From positions 1 through 64,000 of the forward strand of contig CACDPP010000003.1 in NCBI GenBank assembly GCA_902554705.1: a stretch of 64,000 bases of DNA, given 5' to 3'. Position numbers and translations under genes: made by a program. Each line of letters opens with the position of its first letter. Position 1 is the stretch's first letter. The notes below the pieces were generated by a model. The model worked only from the letters and a program-made list of their open reading frames with translations, had not been told where the DNA came from and ran no database searches. Below, one piece after another: positions 9,180 to 17,600 of this stretch. Origin of the DNA: Paracoccaceae bacterium. Its GTDB lineage: Bacteria; Pseudomonadota; Alphaproteobacteria; Rhodobacterales; Rhodobacteraceae.

Positions 9180-9392
9180 TCAAAAACCCATTTCCTTCAT
9201 TGCCCTCATAATCTCCTCTATATCAGCTTTGGTATGACGCTTAACAGTTTCTTCTGCAAAACTTCTTCTTAATGCTTCTAATCGACCTTCTCGGTTAAGC
9301 TTTAATTTTAGTTTCATAGCTTGAGAAAATTCTTGATCATACTTCTCTCTAGCCGCAATTGATTGAAATTTCGGATTTGTTTGTTTTGACAT
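9180..9392 (-). CDS. Small charged helical protein of unknown function
   Basis: A 70-residue protein (MSKQTNPKFQSIAAREKY...), almost wholly helical, rich in Lys, Arg and Glu, ending EIMRAMKEMGF. The ATG at 9392 has a strong GGAGG five bases ahead; the in-frame GTG upstream overlaps that site and is unlikely. Its leader carries the 20-nt motif described at 9398-9417 and a hairpin. It is the last gene of a three-gene minus-strand set. It may bind nucleic acid or a partner protein, but nothing specific is visible. Confidence 0.7.
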   Translation of the reverse strand: MSKQTNPKFQSIAAREKYDQEFSQAMKLKLKLNREGRLEALRRSFAEETVKRHTKADIEEIMRAMKEMGF

Positions 9393-9397
9393 GATTA

Positions 9398-9417
9398 CCT
9401 CCACTTTGGTACTTTAG
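9398..9417 (-). promoter_or_regulatory. Leader motif CTAAAGYACYAAAGYGGAGG, copy 1
   Basis: Read on the minus strand, this 20-base block ends in the GGAGG ribosome binding site of the 70-residue gene. The same block, differing only by three pyrimidine exchanges, precedes the 50-residue gene at 10195. The match runs well beyond the ribosome binding site, so it suggests a shared control element or a duplicated leader. Confidence 0.55.
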
Positions 9418-9441
9418 GCGCCCTATAAGGCACCTAAAGTT
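9410..9441. other. Hairpin between two minus-strand genes
   Basis: ACTTTAGG at one side and CCTAAAGT at the other form a stem, extended inward by GCC/GGC across one mismatch, around a short loop. It sits just after the stop of the 200-residue gene and just before the ribosome binding site of the 70-residue gene. It could end part of the upstream transcript, protect the mRNA end, or form part of the leader motif structure. Confidence 0.5.
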
Positions 9442-9447
9442 TAATTT

Positions 9448-10050
9448 TTAAGAACTGGTTTTATCTACTATTTCTACCGAAATCTTGTGCCCTAATTCCT
9501 GCAACCTTGCTTGCAAAAGACTAGCCGTGACGGGATCATTTGAAATAACACCAAGGTAACTATTTCCCGGATGATATCCATCTATAAATCTTAGATCACC
9601 TCTGCGAAGGCCGTTAGCATGTTTTGAACCAAATAGGTCTAAGTCATATAGAAAATTATAAACTCTAGCATTATTACTATCTCTCCTAGCCCAGCATTCA
9701 AAAAAATAATCGTCTTGAACATATTCATCGAGTTCCTTTGGACGAATGCCAAAATTATCGTAAATATCTTTAAACGTACTCAAGGGTATTACTGATCCTT
9801 TTGGAACGCTGAAGCACCCGTAACGATCTAAAGCTTCCCTGTTTGTAAGTTCTGGTACATCAAATTCTGGAGTGTCGAAAAAAAGCTCATATTCGTAGCC
9901 ATTATTTACAAAGAAAATTTCTGAAACCGCTTCATCTGGATTTGCTAAGGGAACAACCGCATTTTTATTTCGCAAATACCAGTTTGCTTTATCTAGATAT
10001 GCAGATGTTAGGATGGAGCCTGCACCAATTAGAAATGAACGTCTATCCAT
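9448..10050 (-). CDS. Exported protein of unknown function with RR-type signal
   Basis: From the ATG at 10050 the protein has 200 residues and begins MDRRSFLIGAGSILTSAYL, an RR-SFL Tat-like signal followed by a short hydrophobic stretch. The mature part (EIFFVNNGYEYELFFDTPEF and on) is not a family I recognise; it has a run of aromatic residues and no metal-binding cluster. The ATG lies inside the end of the upstream 50-residue gene (ATGGATAG overlap), so it is probably translated by coupling. A longer in-frame start at 10170 would put the signal inside the protein and is rejected. Possibly carried with its two small neighbours as a unit. Confidence 0.7.
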   Translation of the reverse strand: MDRRSFLIGAGSILTSAYLDKANWYLRNKNAVVPLANPDEAVSEIFFVNNGYEYELFFDTPEFDVPELTNREALDRYGCFSVPKGSVIPLSTFKDIYDNFGIRPKELDEYVQDDYFFECWARRDSNNARVYNFLYDLDLFGSKHANGLRRGDLRFIDGYHPGNSYLGVISNDPVTASLLQARLQELGHKISVEIVDKTSS

Positions 10051-10195
10051 CAGATTTATCCCCATCATTACTTTCTTGTTCGGAAATATTTTTATCGTCA
10101 TACTTCTGAATTTTTGGATGAGAGGTGAAAGTAAAACTACCTGAATAGATAGGGTCGTCTTTGCCAGCATGATACCATGCTATTATTTTAGCCAT
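10043..10195 (-). CDS. 50-residue protein upstream of the RR-signal protein
   Basis: This short gene reads MAKIIAWYHAGKDDPIYSG..., then a polar, Asp/Glu/Ser-rich end. It has a strong GGAGG nine bases upstream and overlaps the next gene by eight bases, both good signs of real translation. The N-terminal half could form beta strands; the tail is likely disordered. No family recognised. Its leader carries the 20-nt motif at 10206-10225. Confidence 0.65.
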   Translation of the reverse strand: MAKIIAWYHAGKDDPIYSGSFTFTSHPKIQKYDDKNISEQESNDGDKSDG

Positions 10196-10205
10196 AACGG
10201 AAACT

Positions 10206-10225
10206 CCTCCGCTTTAGTGCTTTAG
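10206..10225 (-). promoter_or_regulatory. Leader motif CTAAAGYACYAAAGYGGAGG, copy 2
   Basis: Minus-strand block ending in the GGAGG of the 50-residue gene. It differs from the copy at 9398-9417 at three positions, all C/T changes. Just upstream is the small palindrome GCCATAATGGC. The rest of the gap 10226-10421 shows nothing I can name. Confidence 0.55.
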
Positions 10226-10421
10226 CCATTATGGCAAGGCGCACAAGTTGAAGATTAAAAGCCTCAATAATCCCATAAGATGTTTGGTTCAGACAGTCAA
10301 TACTGGACTTTTGGGTGCATTGTTTAAGAATTGAGAACTGCACAAATTATCACAAATTAAACATCATAAATTCACAAAAACTTGCAATCAAAGCTCATCT
10401 TAAATTTAGGGAATAAGAGCA

Positions 10422-11051
10422 ATGCGATGGCGGTGGGTTTTTACAATTTTAGCAGTTTTAAGTTGTTTTTCAGGTGTTCCTTTAGCAGTGGCTAAAGACA
10501 AGAGTTTTATCGAAATATTTGAAAAAATTGGGCAGGGTGATTTTGATCGGGGATTAAGGCATGTTTGGAAACATGCAAATGATGGAAATGGAACAGCAAA
10601 CCTGTTATTTTCGAAGGTATATCTTGAATTTGGCGATTTAGATAACTTTGAAAAATATCTCAATATTTCAGCAGATCAGAATAATCCTGTAGCAATGAAA
10701 ATACTCGGTGTTTCCTTTTTGGAGGGAAGCCTTGAAGAACAGAATTTTGATAAGGCTAAATTCTGGTTTGAAGAGTCTGCAAAACACAGAAACATAAATT
10801 CCATGGTTTATTTGGGCATCATGCACCGTGATGGGCTGGGAATTGAAATAGATTTTACTAAATCCTATTTCTGGTTTTCATTAGCTAGTATTTTAAAACC
10901 CAGTGAGGTTGGCGATAAAGAGCCCAAAGAATTCGCTAAGGAAATTGAGAAAGAGCTAACCGATGCCCAAATAATGGAAATCGGGAAAGAAACATATGTC
11001 TGGCTCGATAAGCATCCTGAACTTGAACCGCAGGTTATTCCACCTCTTTAA
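10422..11051 (+). CDS. Secreted Sel1-repeat (TPR-like) protein
   Basis: The 209-residue protein starts with a signal peptide (MRWRWVFTILAVLSCFSGVPLAVA). The mature part holds two or three Sel1-type helical repeats: NPVAMKILGVSFLEGS with KAKFWFEESAKH, then INSMVYLGIMHRDGLG with KSYFWFSLAS. Such repeats mediate protein contacts, usually in the envelope. It heads a plus-strand run of small envelope proteins and lies about 200 bases from the divergent minus-strand locus. No catalytic domain is present. Confidence 0.8.
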   Translation: MRWRWVFTILAVLSCFSGVPLAVAKDKSFIEIFEKIGQGDFDRGLRHVWKHANDGNGTANLLFSKVYLEFGDLDNFEKYLNISADQNNPVAMKILGVSFLEGSLEEQNFDKAKFWFEESAKHRNINSMVYLGIMHRDGLGIEIDFTKSYFWFSLASILKPSEVGDKEPKEFAKEIEKELTDAQIMEIGKETYVWLDKHPELEPQVIPPL

Positions 11052-11094
11052 TTTTTCAAACTTTTGCCAAATGAGCTAGAAGGAGGCTTTGCCA

Positions 11095-11358
11095 ATGATA
11101 AATTCTGAATATGTGAACGCTTTTAATACAATGGGCGAGAGTGGCATTTACTGGATAGATCTGATTTTTAAAATCTGTGTAATTGCTCTGGTAGATTTGG
11201 CTTCCATTCTGGGAATAACTTACGAGGAAATTAATGTCTGGCTATTTGTTATCATCTGGCCGGTACTCACAGTCTATCTAATTATAAGAAATATTTTTTT
11301 GAAGAAAAAACTGAGGAAATTGATATTCAAATCCAACTTATTTCTTACCAAAATGTAA
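11095..11358 (+). CDS. Small membrane protein
   Basis: An 87-residue protein (MINSEYVNAFNTMGESGIYW...) with two membrane helices, roughly IDLIFKICVIALVDLASILG and WLFVIIWPVLTVYLIIRN, then a basic cytoplasmic tail with KKKLRK. The ATG at 11095 follows AGGAGG with 8-base spacing; a TTG at 11089 is too close to that site. Function unknown. It is one of several tiny membrane proteins near the alpha-2-macroglobulin operon. Confidence 0.7.
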   Translation: MINSEYVNAFNTMGESGIYWIDLIFKICVIALVDLASILGITYEEINVWLFVIIWPVLTVYLIIRNIFLKKKLRKLIFKSNLFLTKM

Positions 11359-11442
11359 TTCTGCAAATCTTTTGCACAACACCTCACATATAATCACTAA
11401 ACTTCAATTTTAGCTGCAAATTATAGTGCCATATATCTTTGC

Positions 11443-11542
11443 GACGGAGGCGAAACCGTCGAGTAGCGAGAGGCATGACAATTTCCTCGGTTGTCTCCGC
11501 GCCAGCAGTAATCACTCTCCCCCAGGCGGTGATTGCTGCTGG
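11443..11542 (+). ncRNA. Structured leader with three hairpins
   Basis: Three inverted repeats follow each other: GACGG/CCGTC (11443-11460), GACAA/TTGTC (11477-11495), and a 14-bp stem at 11502-11515 with 11529-11542 holding one G-T pair and a 13-base loop. The last loop begins TCTCC, which is complementary to GGAGA at 11564-11568, the ribosome binding site of the next gene. This may be a translational control element, or a short non-coding RNA. There is no U-run after the last stem, so it is not a standard terminator. Confidence 0.5.
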
Positions 11543-11575
11543 TTCTAAAAAGCTTGGGTCAACGGAGATAAAACT

Positions 11576-11797
11576 ATGAAACTATTAATTTCGACTTCTA
11601 TATTTACCTTATTTGCAATTTCAGCTGTTGCTGGCGTTATGCCTGAAGAAATTCAAGCCACAGCCAGCGTGATCGCCGATACCGTTGAGGTTGCTTCTGG
11701 CACTGAGGTTATGAGCGACCAGTCTCAGCCAACTTTCAAAGAACAATTAGATGGATTAATCCAATTTGCGTTCACGGCAATTTTTATTCTTTTGTAA
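11576..11797 (+). CDS. Small secreted or membrane-anchored protein
   Basis: A 73-residue protein with a signal peptide (MKLLISTSIFTLFAISAVAG), a short polar mature segment rich in Val, Ala and Thr, and a C-terminal hydrophobic segment (LIQFAFTAIFILL) that would anchor it. GGAG lies seven bases before the ATG. The gene has a structured leader upstream and a clear terminator downstream, so it is probably a single-gene unit. Function unknown. Confidence 0.7.
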   Translation: MKLLISTSIFTLFAISAVAGVMPEEIQATASVIADTVEVASGTEVMSDQSQPTFKEQLDGLIQFAFTAIFILL

Positions 11798-11823
11798 AAA
11801 CTTAATTTTTACATGAGCAAAGC

Positions 11824-11853
11824 AAAGGGCCCAAGATAAATTGGGCCTTTTTC
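11824..11853 (+). terminator. Rho-independent terminator
   Basis: AAAGGGCCCAA and TTGGGCCTTT form a near-perfect stem around a 6-base loop, followed by a T-run. It lies about 30 bases after the stop of the 73-residue gene, in the expected place. Confidence 0.85.
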
Positions 11854-11877
11854 TAATGGAATTCTTGAGGCGTTAAA

Positions 11878-12669
11878 ATGATCCTAAACTCTGTTTTTAA
11901 GCTTTTCATTTCTTTCGTCTTTGTAATCTTTGCTGTTACTTGTGGGCTATGGCATATTTGGTGGCTGGCTATACTGCTTATGATTATGCTGGTATCAATC
12001 TGGACTAAGCATGTTCGACTATTGATCACTCTGCTGTTTTTAGGGGTCATAACTCTTCCGATTACCTTTAATAAAATTAGTAATAGAATGGACCATTTAG
12101 GTACGCTTATTAGGTCAGAAGGTCCGCAAGCTCTTAGCACAACCGATAGAGTTGGTATTTATCTAGGTAATATTTCTATGGCAATTGTTGGCTTTGCTAT
12201 TTTTGCTCCAGAAGTGGCTATTGAGACGCTTTTATTAATGGACCCAAGAGGACAAGATCAAACATTTAATTCCTCTTTTGCAATGCGATCGTCTCATATC
12301 TCAAATATTATAGAAACTTACACTTTGGGAGTGCGATCGGGAACCTTACCCAAGCGATCTAATAGAATCCCATTAAAGTGGGATGAAGACAATCGAAAAG
12401 CTTATAGTATGGACGATTATAGAGTAGCCCTCGCGGTTGCTGGTGGAGGGCTATTTCTAAATTATAAGAATGTGGGCAAAGACTATGAAGTCGAATGTCG
12501 AATAACAATAGATGTTAAGTATTCAAACAACTATAAACTTAGTGTGTTCAACGCTTATGGGGTACGCCTCTATGTAGACGAGGCAATTTTTACAGCATTG
12601 CAAGATCTAAATTGGTTTCACCCTTACTATTCACATTACCTTTGGAAGCTTTCGGTTAAGTCAGTTTAA
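11878..12669 (+). CDS. Membrane protein of unknown function
   Basis: 263 residues. The first 65 hold two or three membrane helices (FKLFISFVFVIFAVTCGLWHIW, LAILLMIMLVSIW, LLITLLFLGVITLP); a further hydrophobic segment lies near residues 97-118. The C-terminal half is soluble (about 120-263) and ends near YSHYLWKLSVKSV. No family recognised. The 3' end overlaps the convergent pbpC by nine bases. A DUF or phage-derived origin is possible, but there is no direct sign of one. Confidence 0.7.
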   Translation: MILNSVFKLFISFVFVIFAVTCGLWHIWWLAILLMIMLVSIWTKHVRLLITLLFLGVITLPITFNKISNRMDHLGTLIRSEGPQALSTTDRVGIYLGNISMAIVGFAIFAPEVAIETLLLMDPRGQDQTFNSSFAMRSSHISNIIETYTLGVRSGTLPKRSNRIPLKWDEDNRKAYSMDDYRVALAVAGGGLFLNYKNVGKDYEVECRITIDVKYSNNYKLSVFNAYGVRLYVDEAIFTALQDLNWFHPYYSHYLWKLSVKSV

Positions 12670-14619
12670 GACGGCATTTTGAAAGAAAATTTCATTGGTT
12701 TCTCGGCACTCACCAAGCACTGCCGTGATCTTATTGATGCCCTCATTCTTGAGTATTATTTGATTGTGAATGTCGGATAACTTGGTACTGTTGATATACC
12801 ATTCAGCTTCAGAATTGCCGCTCACAGAAACAGCAAGGTTGGTTCCTCTAATCCATTCTCCATTTTCTGGATATTGGATGAGTTTACTGCATTTTTTAAG
12901 TGGAAATGAGTTTTTTGCCTCAATCTTATAGTCTTGTTTAATCTTTGGCTGTATTAGACCTAAAGCAAGCTTAATATTGTTAGAAATAGGCAAAGCAGCA
13001 CTTCTACCCGTTAAAATTTGAGTATTTTCATTATCAGGTGTTCCTAGCCATACTATTACTAGATGGTTTTCGAATATGTTTGCCACCCAAGCATCCTGCC
13101 TATTGTGGGAGGTCCCCGTCTTAAAAACCTCGACTTTTCCTTTGTGATTTCTTTGGGACATCAGTCTTAAGATCTGCTCAGAGGTATTTGAATTTATAAG
13201 GTGTGAAGATTGTGTTGGGTCATCGTCATAAGTAAACTTCAATTGACTATTAAAGCCTGGATCAGCCATTTCTAAATAGATTTCCGAAAGTTTTTCGGGG
13301 CTTAAATAAAAGCCTCCAACAGCCAGTGATAGTCCTGCGTTTTTGGTCTGCCCAATGTCCTCAGAAATAAATGTCCTCAGTTTATTTTCAAACTGTTCTG
13401 CACCTATCATTTCGAGAGTTTCTATAGCAGATATATTTAGTGATCTATTCAGGGCTTCTTTGAGGGTTACTTTGCCATTATACTTTTTATCAAAGTTTGC
13501 TGGTATGTAGGCCCCCCTTTGAAATTGACTATCGTTAAATATGTGACCTTCATCGATTATTTGTCTCTCTAAAGCATTCGCATAAATTAATGGTTTTAGG
13601 GTTGAGCCTGGGCTTCTCAATGTCCTGAGGTAGTTAATTGCACCTTTTCTTTCTACGTCCATATATGAAGAGGATCCTACATAAGCCTTTACCAGGCCAC
13701 TGCGGCGTTCAACAACGATTGCTGCAAGATTGATTGGTTTTTCGAAGCTTTTTGCCGATGTTCTTAAAATGGAGAGAAGTTCTCGTTGCCAAGAAGGATT
13801 AATCGTTGTTTTAAAACTTGTTTGTGCCTTTGTTTGTAATCTATCAGCTAAATGCGGTGATATTGATTTGGTTTTTGATAGTCTAACGGGTAGGGGTTCT
13901 TTTTTTAATTCTTCAAGTTTTTTGGGGTCTAATCCTATCCTGTCTTTGATAACTTCTAACACTTTTGATTTGGCTTCAAAGGCCGCGTCGGGGAATAGAT
14001 CTGGCCGACGACGTTCCGGTGATTGAGGAAGAGCAACAAGTAAAGCCGCCTCGGTAAATGTTAGTTGGCTTGGAGATTTTTGAAACCAAGCCTCCGTTGC
14101 GGCCTCAATTCCTTCAATATTTCCTCCGTAGGGTGCAAGCGTAAAGTAAGCTTCAAGTATTTCTTCTTTGGACCAATGCGCCTCAAGACGGATTGCCTCT
14201 GCCATTTGGGATAACTTATTCTTGAAAGACCTTTTGCGAAGTTCAGGGTGCATTAACTTTACGGTTTGCATTGTTAATGTAGAAGCGCCTGATTTTATTT
14301 TGCCACTTTTTGCTAAGCTAATTGCTGCTCTCATGACGGCTAGAGGGTCAACGCCATAATGTTGCCAAAATCTTTTATCTTCGTAAGCGATGAGCATTTT
14401 TATTAGCTGAGGATCTATTCGCTCCAATTTGGCAGGTTCGCGCCAGTGACCACTATTTGTGAGCCTCAAATTAATAATTTCTTGTCCATCTCCACGGAGG
14501 ACTTGGGATACATCTGCTAATCTTCCAAGATCAGGTGACCTCCATACAAAAATTAATGCGACCAACATTAAAGTAAGAAATAAACCTGACAGAATAGTGA
14601 AGAATAATTTTCGCATCAT
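12661..14619 (-). CDS. pbpC: Penicillin-binding protein 1C
   Basis: This bifunctional peptidoglycan synthase has 652 residues. An N-terminal membrane helix (about 6-25) is followed by a family 51 glycosyltransferase with EDKRFWQHYGVDP and the KSGASTLTMQ motif, then a transpeptidase with SPGSTLKP (SxxK), SLN in the SxN place, and KTGTS. The last 90 residues fit the PBP1C C-terminal domain. All catalytic signatures are intact. The start overlaps the alpha-2-macroglobulin stop by four bases, so the pair is co-translated, as in E. coli yfhM-pbpC. Together they are thought to guard and repair the envelope when it is breached. Confidence 0.95.
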   Translation of the reverse strand: MMRKLFFTILSGLFLTLMLVALIFVWRSPDLGRLADVSQVLRGDGQEIINLRLTNSGHWREPAKLERIDPQLIKMLIAYEDKRFWQHYGVDPLAVMRAAISLAKSGKIKSGASTLTMQTVKLMHPELRKRSFKNKLSQMAEAIRLEAHWSKEEILEAYFTLAPYGGNIEGIEAATEAWFQKSPSQLTFTEAALLVALPQSPERRRPDLFPDAAFEAKSKVLEVIKDRIGLDPKKLEELKKEPLPVRLSKTKSISPHLADRLQTKAQTSFKTTINPSWQRELLSILRTSAKSFEKPINLAAIVVERRSGLVKAYVGSSSYMDVERKGAINYLRTLRSPGSTLKPLIYANALERQIIDEGHIFNDSQFQRGAYIPANFDKKYNGKVTLKEALNRSLNISAIETLEMIGAEQFENKLRTFISEDIGQTKNAGLSLAVGGFYLSPEKLSEIYLEMADPGFNSQLKFTYDDDPTQSSHLINSNTSEQILRLMSQRNHKGKVEVFKTGTSHNRQDAWVANIFENHLVIVWLGTPDNENTQILTGRSAALPISNNIKLALGLIQPKIKQDYKIEAKNSFPLKKCSKLIQYPENGEWIRGTNLAVSVSGNSEAEWYINSTKLSDIHNQIILKNEGINKITAVLGECRETNEIFFQNAVLN

Positions 14620-17600
14620 TTTTCCAAAACTATCCCTCTAATTGACCCGGAGCGACCATTTTGATCAGGTTCATACATGTGCTCAATGTGTGCACCCCCA
14701 ATGCGCACCTCACCCGCATAAGCAGCACGAACGACATAAGAAATAAGAACACCTTTCCTTCTTGGGAGACCATCCTCGAAATGTGCGATGAAGCGATCGT
14801 CAAGATTGGCTCTGTAGTCAGGATCCAAATTATTCTCTTCATAGATGCCTACTGAATCTAGGTAGGGTTCCGTCAAAGAGGCATCTTCAATTTCAAAACC
14901 TGTTGGAAGAAGATCTGTTAGGAGTAAATCGCCTCCGTTCGAACGTGATGTTTTTTTGGCGTAGATAACAACAGTAAATAATTGTCCTTGCTCAGCATTC
15001 AAATAGGCATTGTCAATAAGCTCACCGTTGGCATCAAACCACCACTTTTCGAGAGAATATCCATTATCAACCATTAAACTACTTTTTGGCGAACCCACTA
15101 GTTCTGCATTTAATGACAGGGATAATTCACTATTATGTTTAAGCTCGAAACCATTGTTTATTTGCTCTTTTGAAAGTGGAAGTACGCCATCCTTACCAAG
15201 TGTTATTTTTTGACCATCAACTTGGATGGCGATATCACTAAGTGTTTCCTTTTCTACAGCATAAAGTGCAACAAGTTTTGCGTTATCTAACGTTGAACGA
15301 AAAGTTTGCTGAGAAAGGTAGTCCTTTGTCAGTTTACGTGTGCTCAATATCTCTGGAGTGAGATATCTTTCAGGAATATCTGCTAAGAGATAACCATATT
15401 TCTGAGAATGAAACCGTGAGCTTTTTGATTTAGACATGTTGATTGATGAGGGGTCAAACCAAAATGAACCCCGTCTTATATTCGTATTTTCGGTTTGGTC
15501 ATATTCGAATACTAAATCGGTGAAAATATTATTTATTTCCCCCATACGTTTGTCGTCGTTAATTGTTGAGGCTGCCCAATAAGATAAAATGAGTTGATCA
15601 TATATTTTGTTATCAATATTTGAAGGTTTTGTTTCCAGAATTCTATCCAACTCATATCGGATGCGGGAAGTCACTTCGTATCCTGATTTTGCTAGTAATC
15701 CATAAGCATAGAGCCTGTCTCCTGTATCTGTGAAATCTGAGCGATAAATATATTCTAGGGATTTGGAAATTGCCTTTAATATCCGTTCTTGATCCTCTGC
15801 ATAGGGAAGTGCCAGTTGAAGTGTCTCAAGGGCATAGGGTTGAAATCGTTCATAAACAGAACTGTATTTCCCCCAGTAGCCAAAAGCCCCACTATTTTTT
15901 TGCTTATTAATTATTCTATTAATGCCAGCATTTATCTTTGTTTTAGTGTCAGGGTAGGCGCCATTGATTTGTGCAAAGGCAATCACTCCTCTGAGACCAG
16001 AGCTTGTTTGTTCAATACATCCGTATGGATAACGATTAAGCGCGCTCACGGCCTGTTTGAGATTAATGCCCACAGACGGCATTAACGATACTTCAACGGT
16101 CGTATCAGCTGCCCCTACATCTATTTCTTTAGCATTTAATCGTGGCAGTTGCGTTTTACTTCTGCCTAACCAGTTTGTTTTTTCAAGGTTAAATGATCTC
16201 AATTCCATTGTCGGATATACTGGAGCACGAGAAACGAGTTCAAATGAACGGAAAATTCTCTGATCTGCATATTTCGCCATTATTTTGATGGGAATTTTCC
16301 CTGAACTTTCGACTTGAAGAGGGATGAGTAGATCCTGGCTAGAGCCTTGAGTAAGGGCAATTGTGTTTTTTAGTTCCAGATCCCCGACGGATCTCACTAA
16401 TTCCAGTTCTCCTTCAAAAGAATTAGAACGAAGTCTAATTTTGCCTGATATCAGGTCGCCAGGTGCTGTGAAGCGCGGAAGTGAGATATCTATACTGACT
16501 GGATCTTGAACAGTAATTTCTTCGGTGGCCATTCCTAAGCCCTGACCGTTAACGATCATTGCGACGGCTCTAAAGCGTCCCTCCATATTTGCCGCATCGA
16601 ACTCAAAGGAAATCTTGCCATCAATAACATCAAGTAGGGGGCTTGCGAGCGCAACGGTATCGAAAAAGTCCGATTTCTCAATATTAGCAAGTTTTGCAGA
16701 GAGTTCGTCACCCCCTCCCATTTTAAAGGCTGGTAGGGATTTGTCTTGCTGAATGAGTTGTCCAAAATTGCTTAGAAAACCGAGTTGTAATTCTCTTTCT
16801 GCAAAAAAGTGATTTTCTATGTCCTGATTTTTGTACTCAGTTACCGCGTGAATACCGTCATCAACCAAAAATATTATGGCTGAACCTTTATTCTGAGAAA
16901 CCGTAAACTCCGTTAATATTTTTTCTGTCGAGCGTAAATTCTGCGGAGAGTTAAATTTAACATCAATGCGCCGATTTTCAGAAAGACTTTCGACCCATGT
17001 TTTGCCAACGGCTATTTGAGGCAGGTGTTCTGTGTTTTCCTGAATTGATCTTGTGAGAGATAAAAGAATATGAGCGCCAGGTTCATTAATACCCTCTGTT
17101 GGGAAGTGCATCTCAGTCGTTCCCTTGGCTACATCAAAAGTTTTGGTTGTAAGAATATCATGGTCAGCTAGGACAACTTTTGTCTTTCCGCTAAAGGGTG
17201 CATTGAATTTGATTGATTGGGTGTTTTTATCATAAAAAACGACCAATTCTTCTGGTTCTGACGCTGGCTTGGTATCTGCCCCCCAACCGACATAGAATTC
17301 AAAATCTGTTTGAAAGCCTTCCTGGTTTTTGATGGTTATTTCGTACCGTCCCCAGTCCAATCCAGACTTGAGGCTGAGGCGTGCTTGTTTCACATCTCCT
17401 GTTTCTACAACTTCGTGGTCAACGCGGATACGACGCCATCTCCAACCGTTATTATAATACCAATTATAGTCATAGATAATGCGTTTAACTTCATAGGAAA
17501 TATTGCTTAACTTTAGCTTTTCTCCAGCTCGATTTATGTTGACGATATCAAATTGTGCTACCGAACCTTGATCTACCCGATTTTCGAAGGCAGGTTGCAA

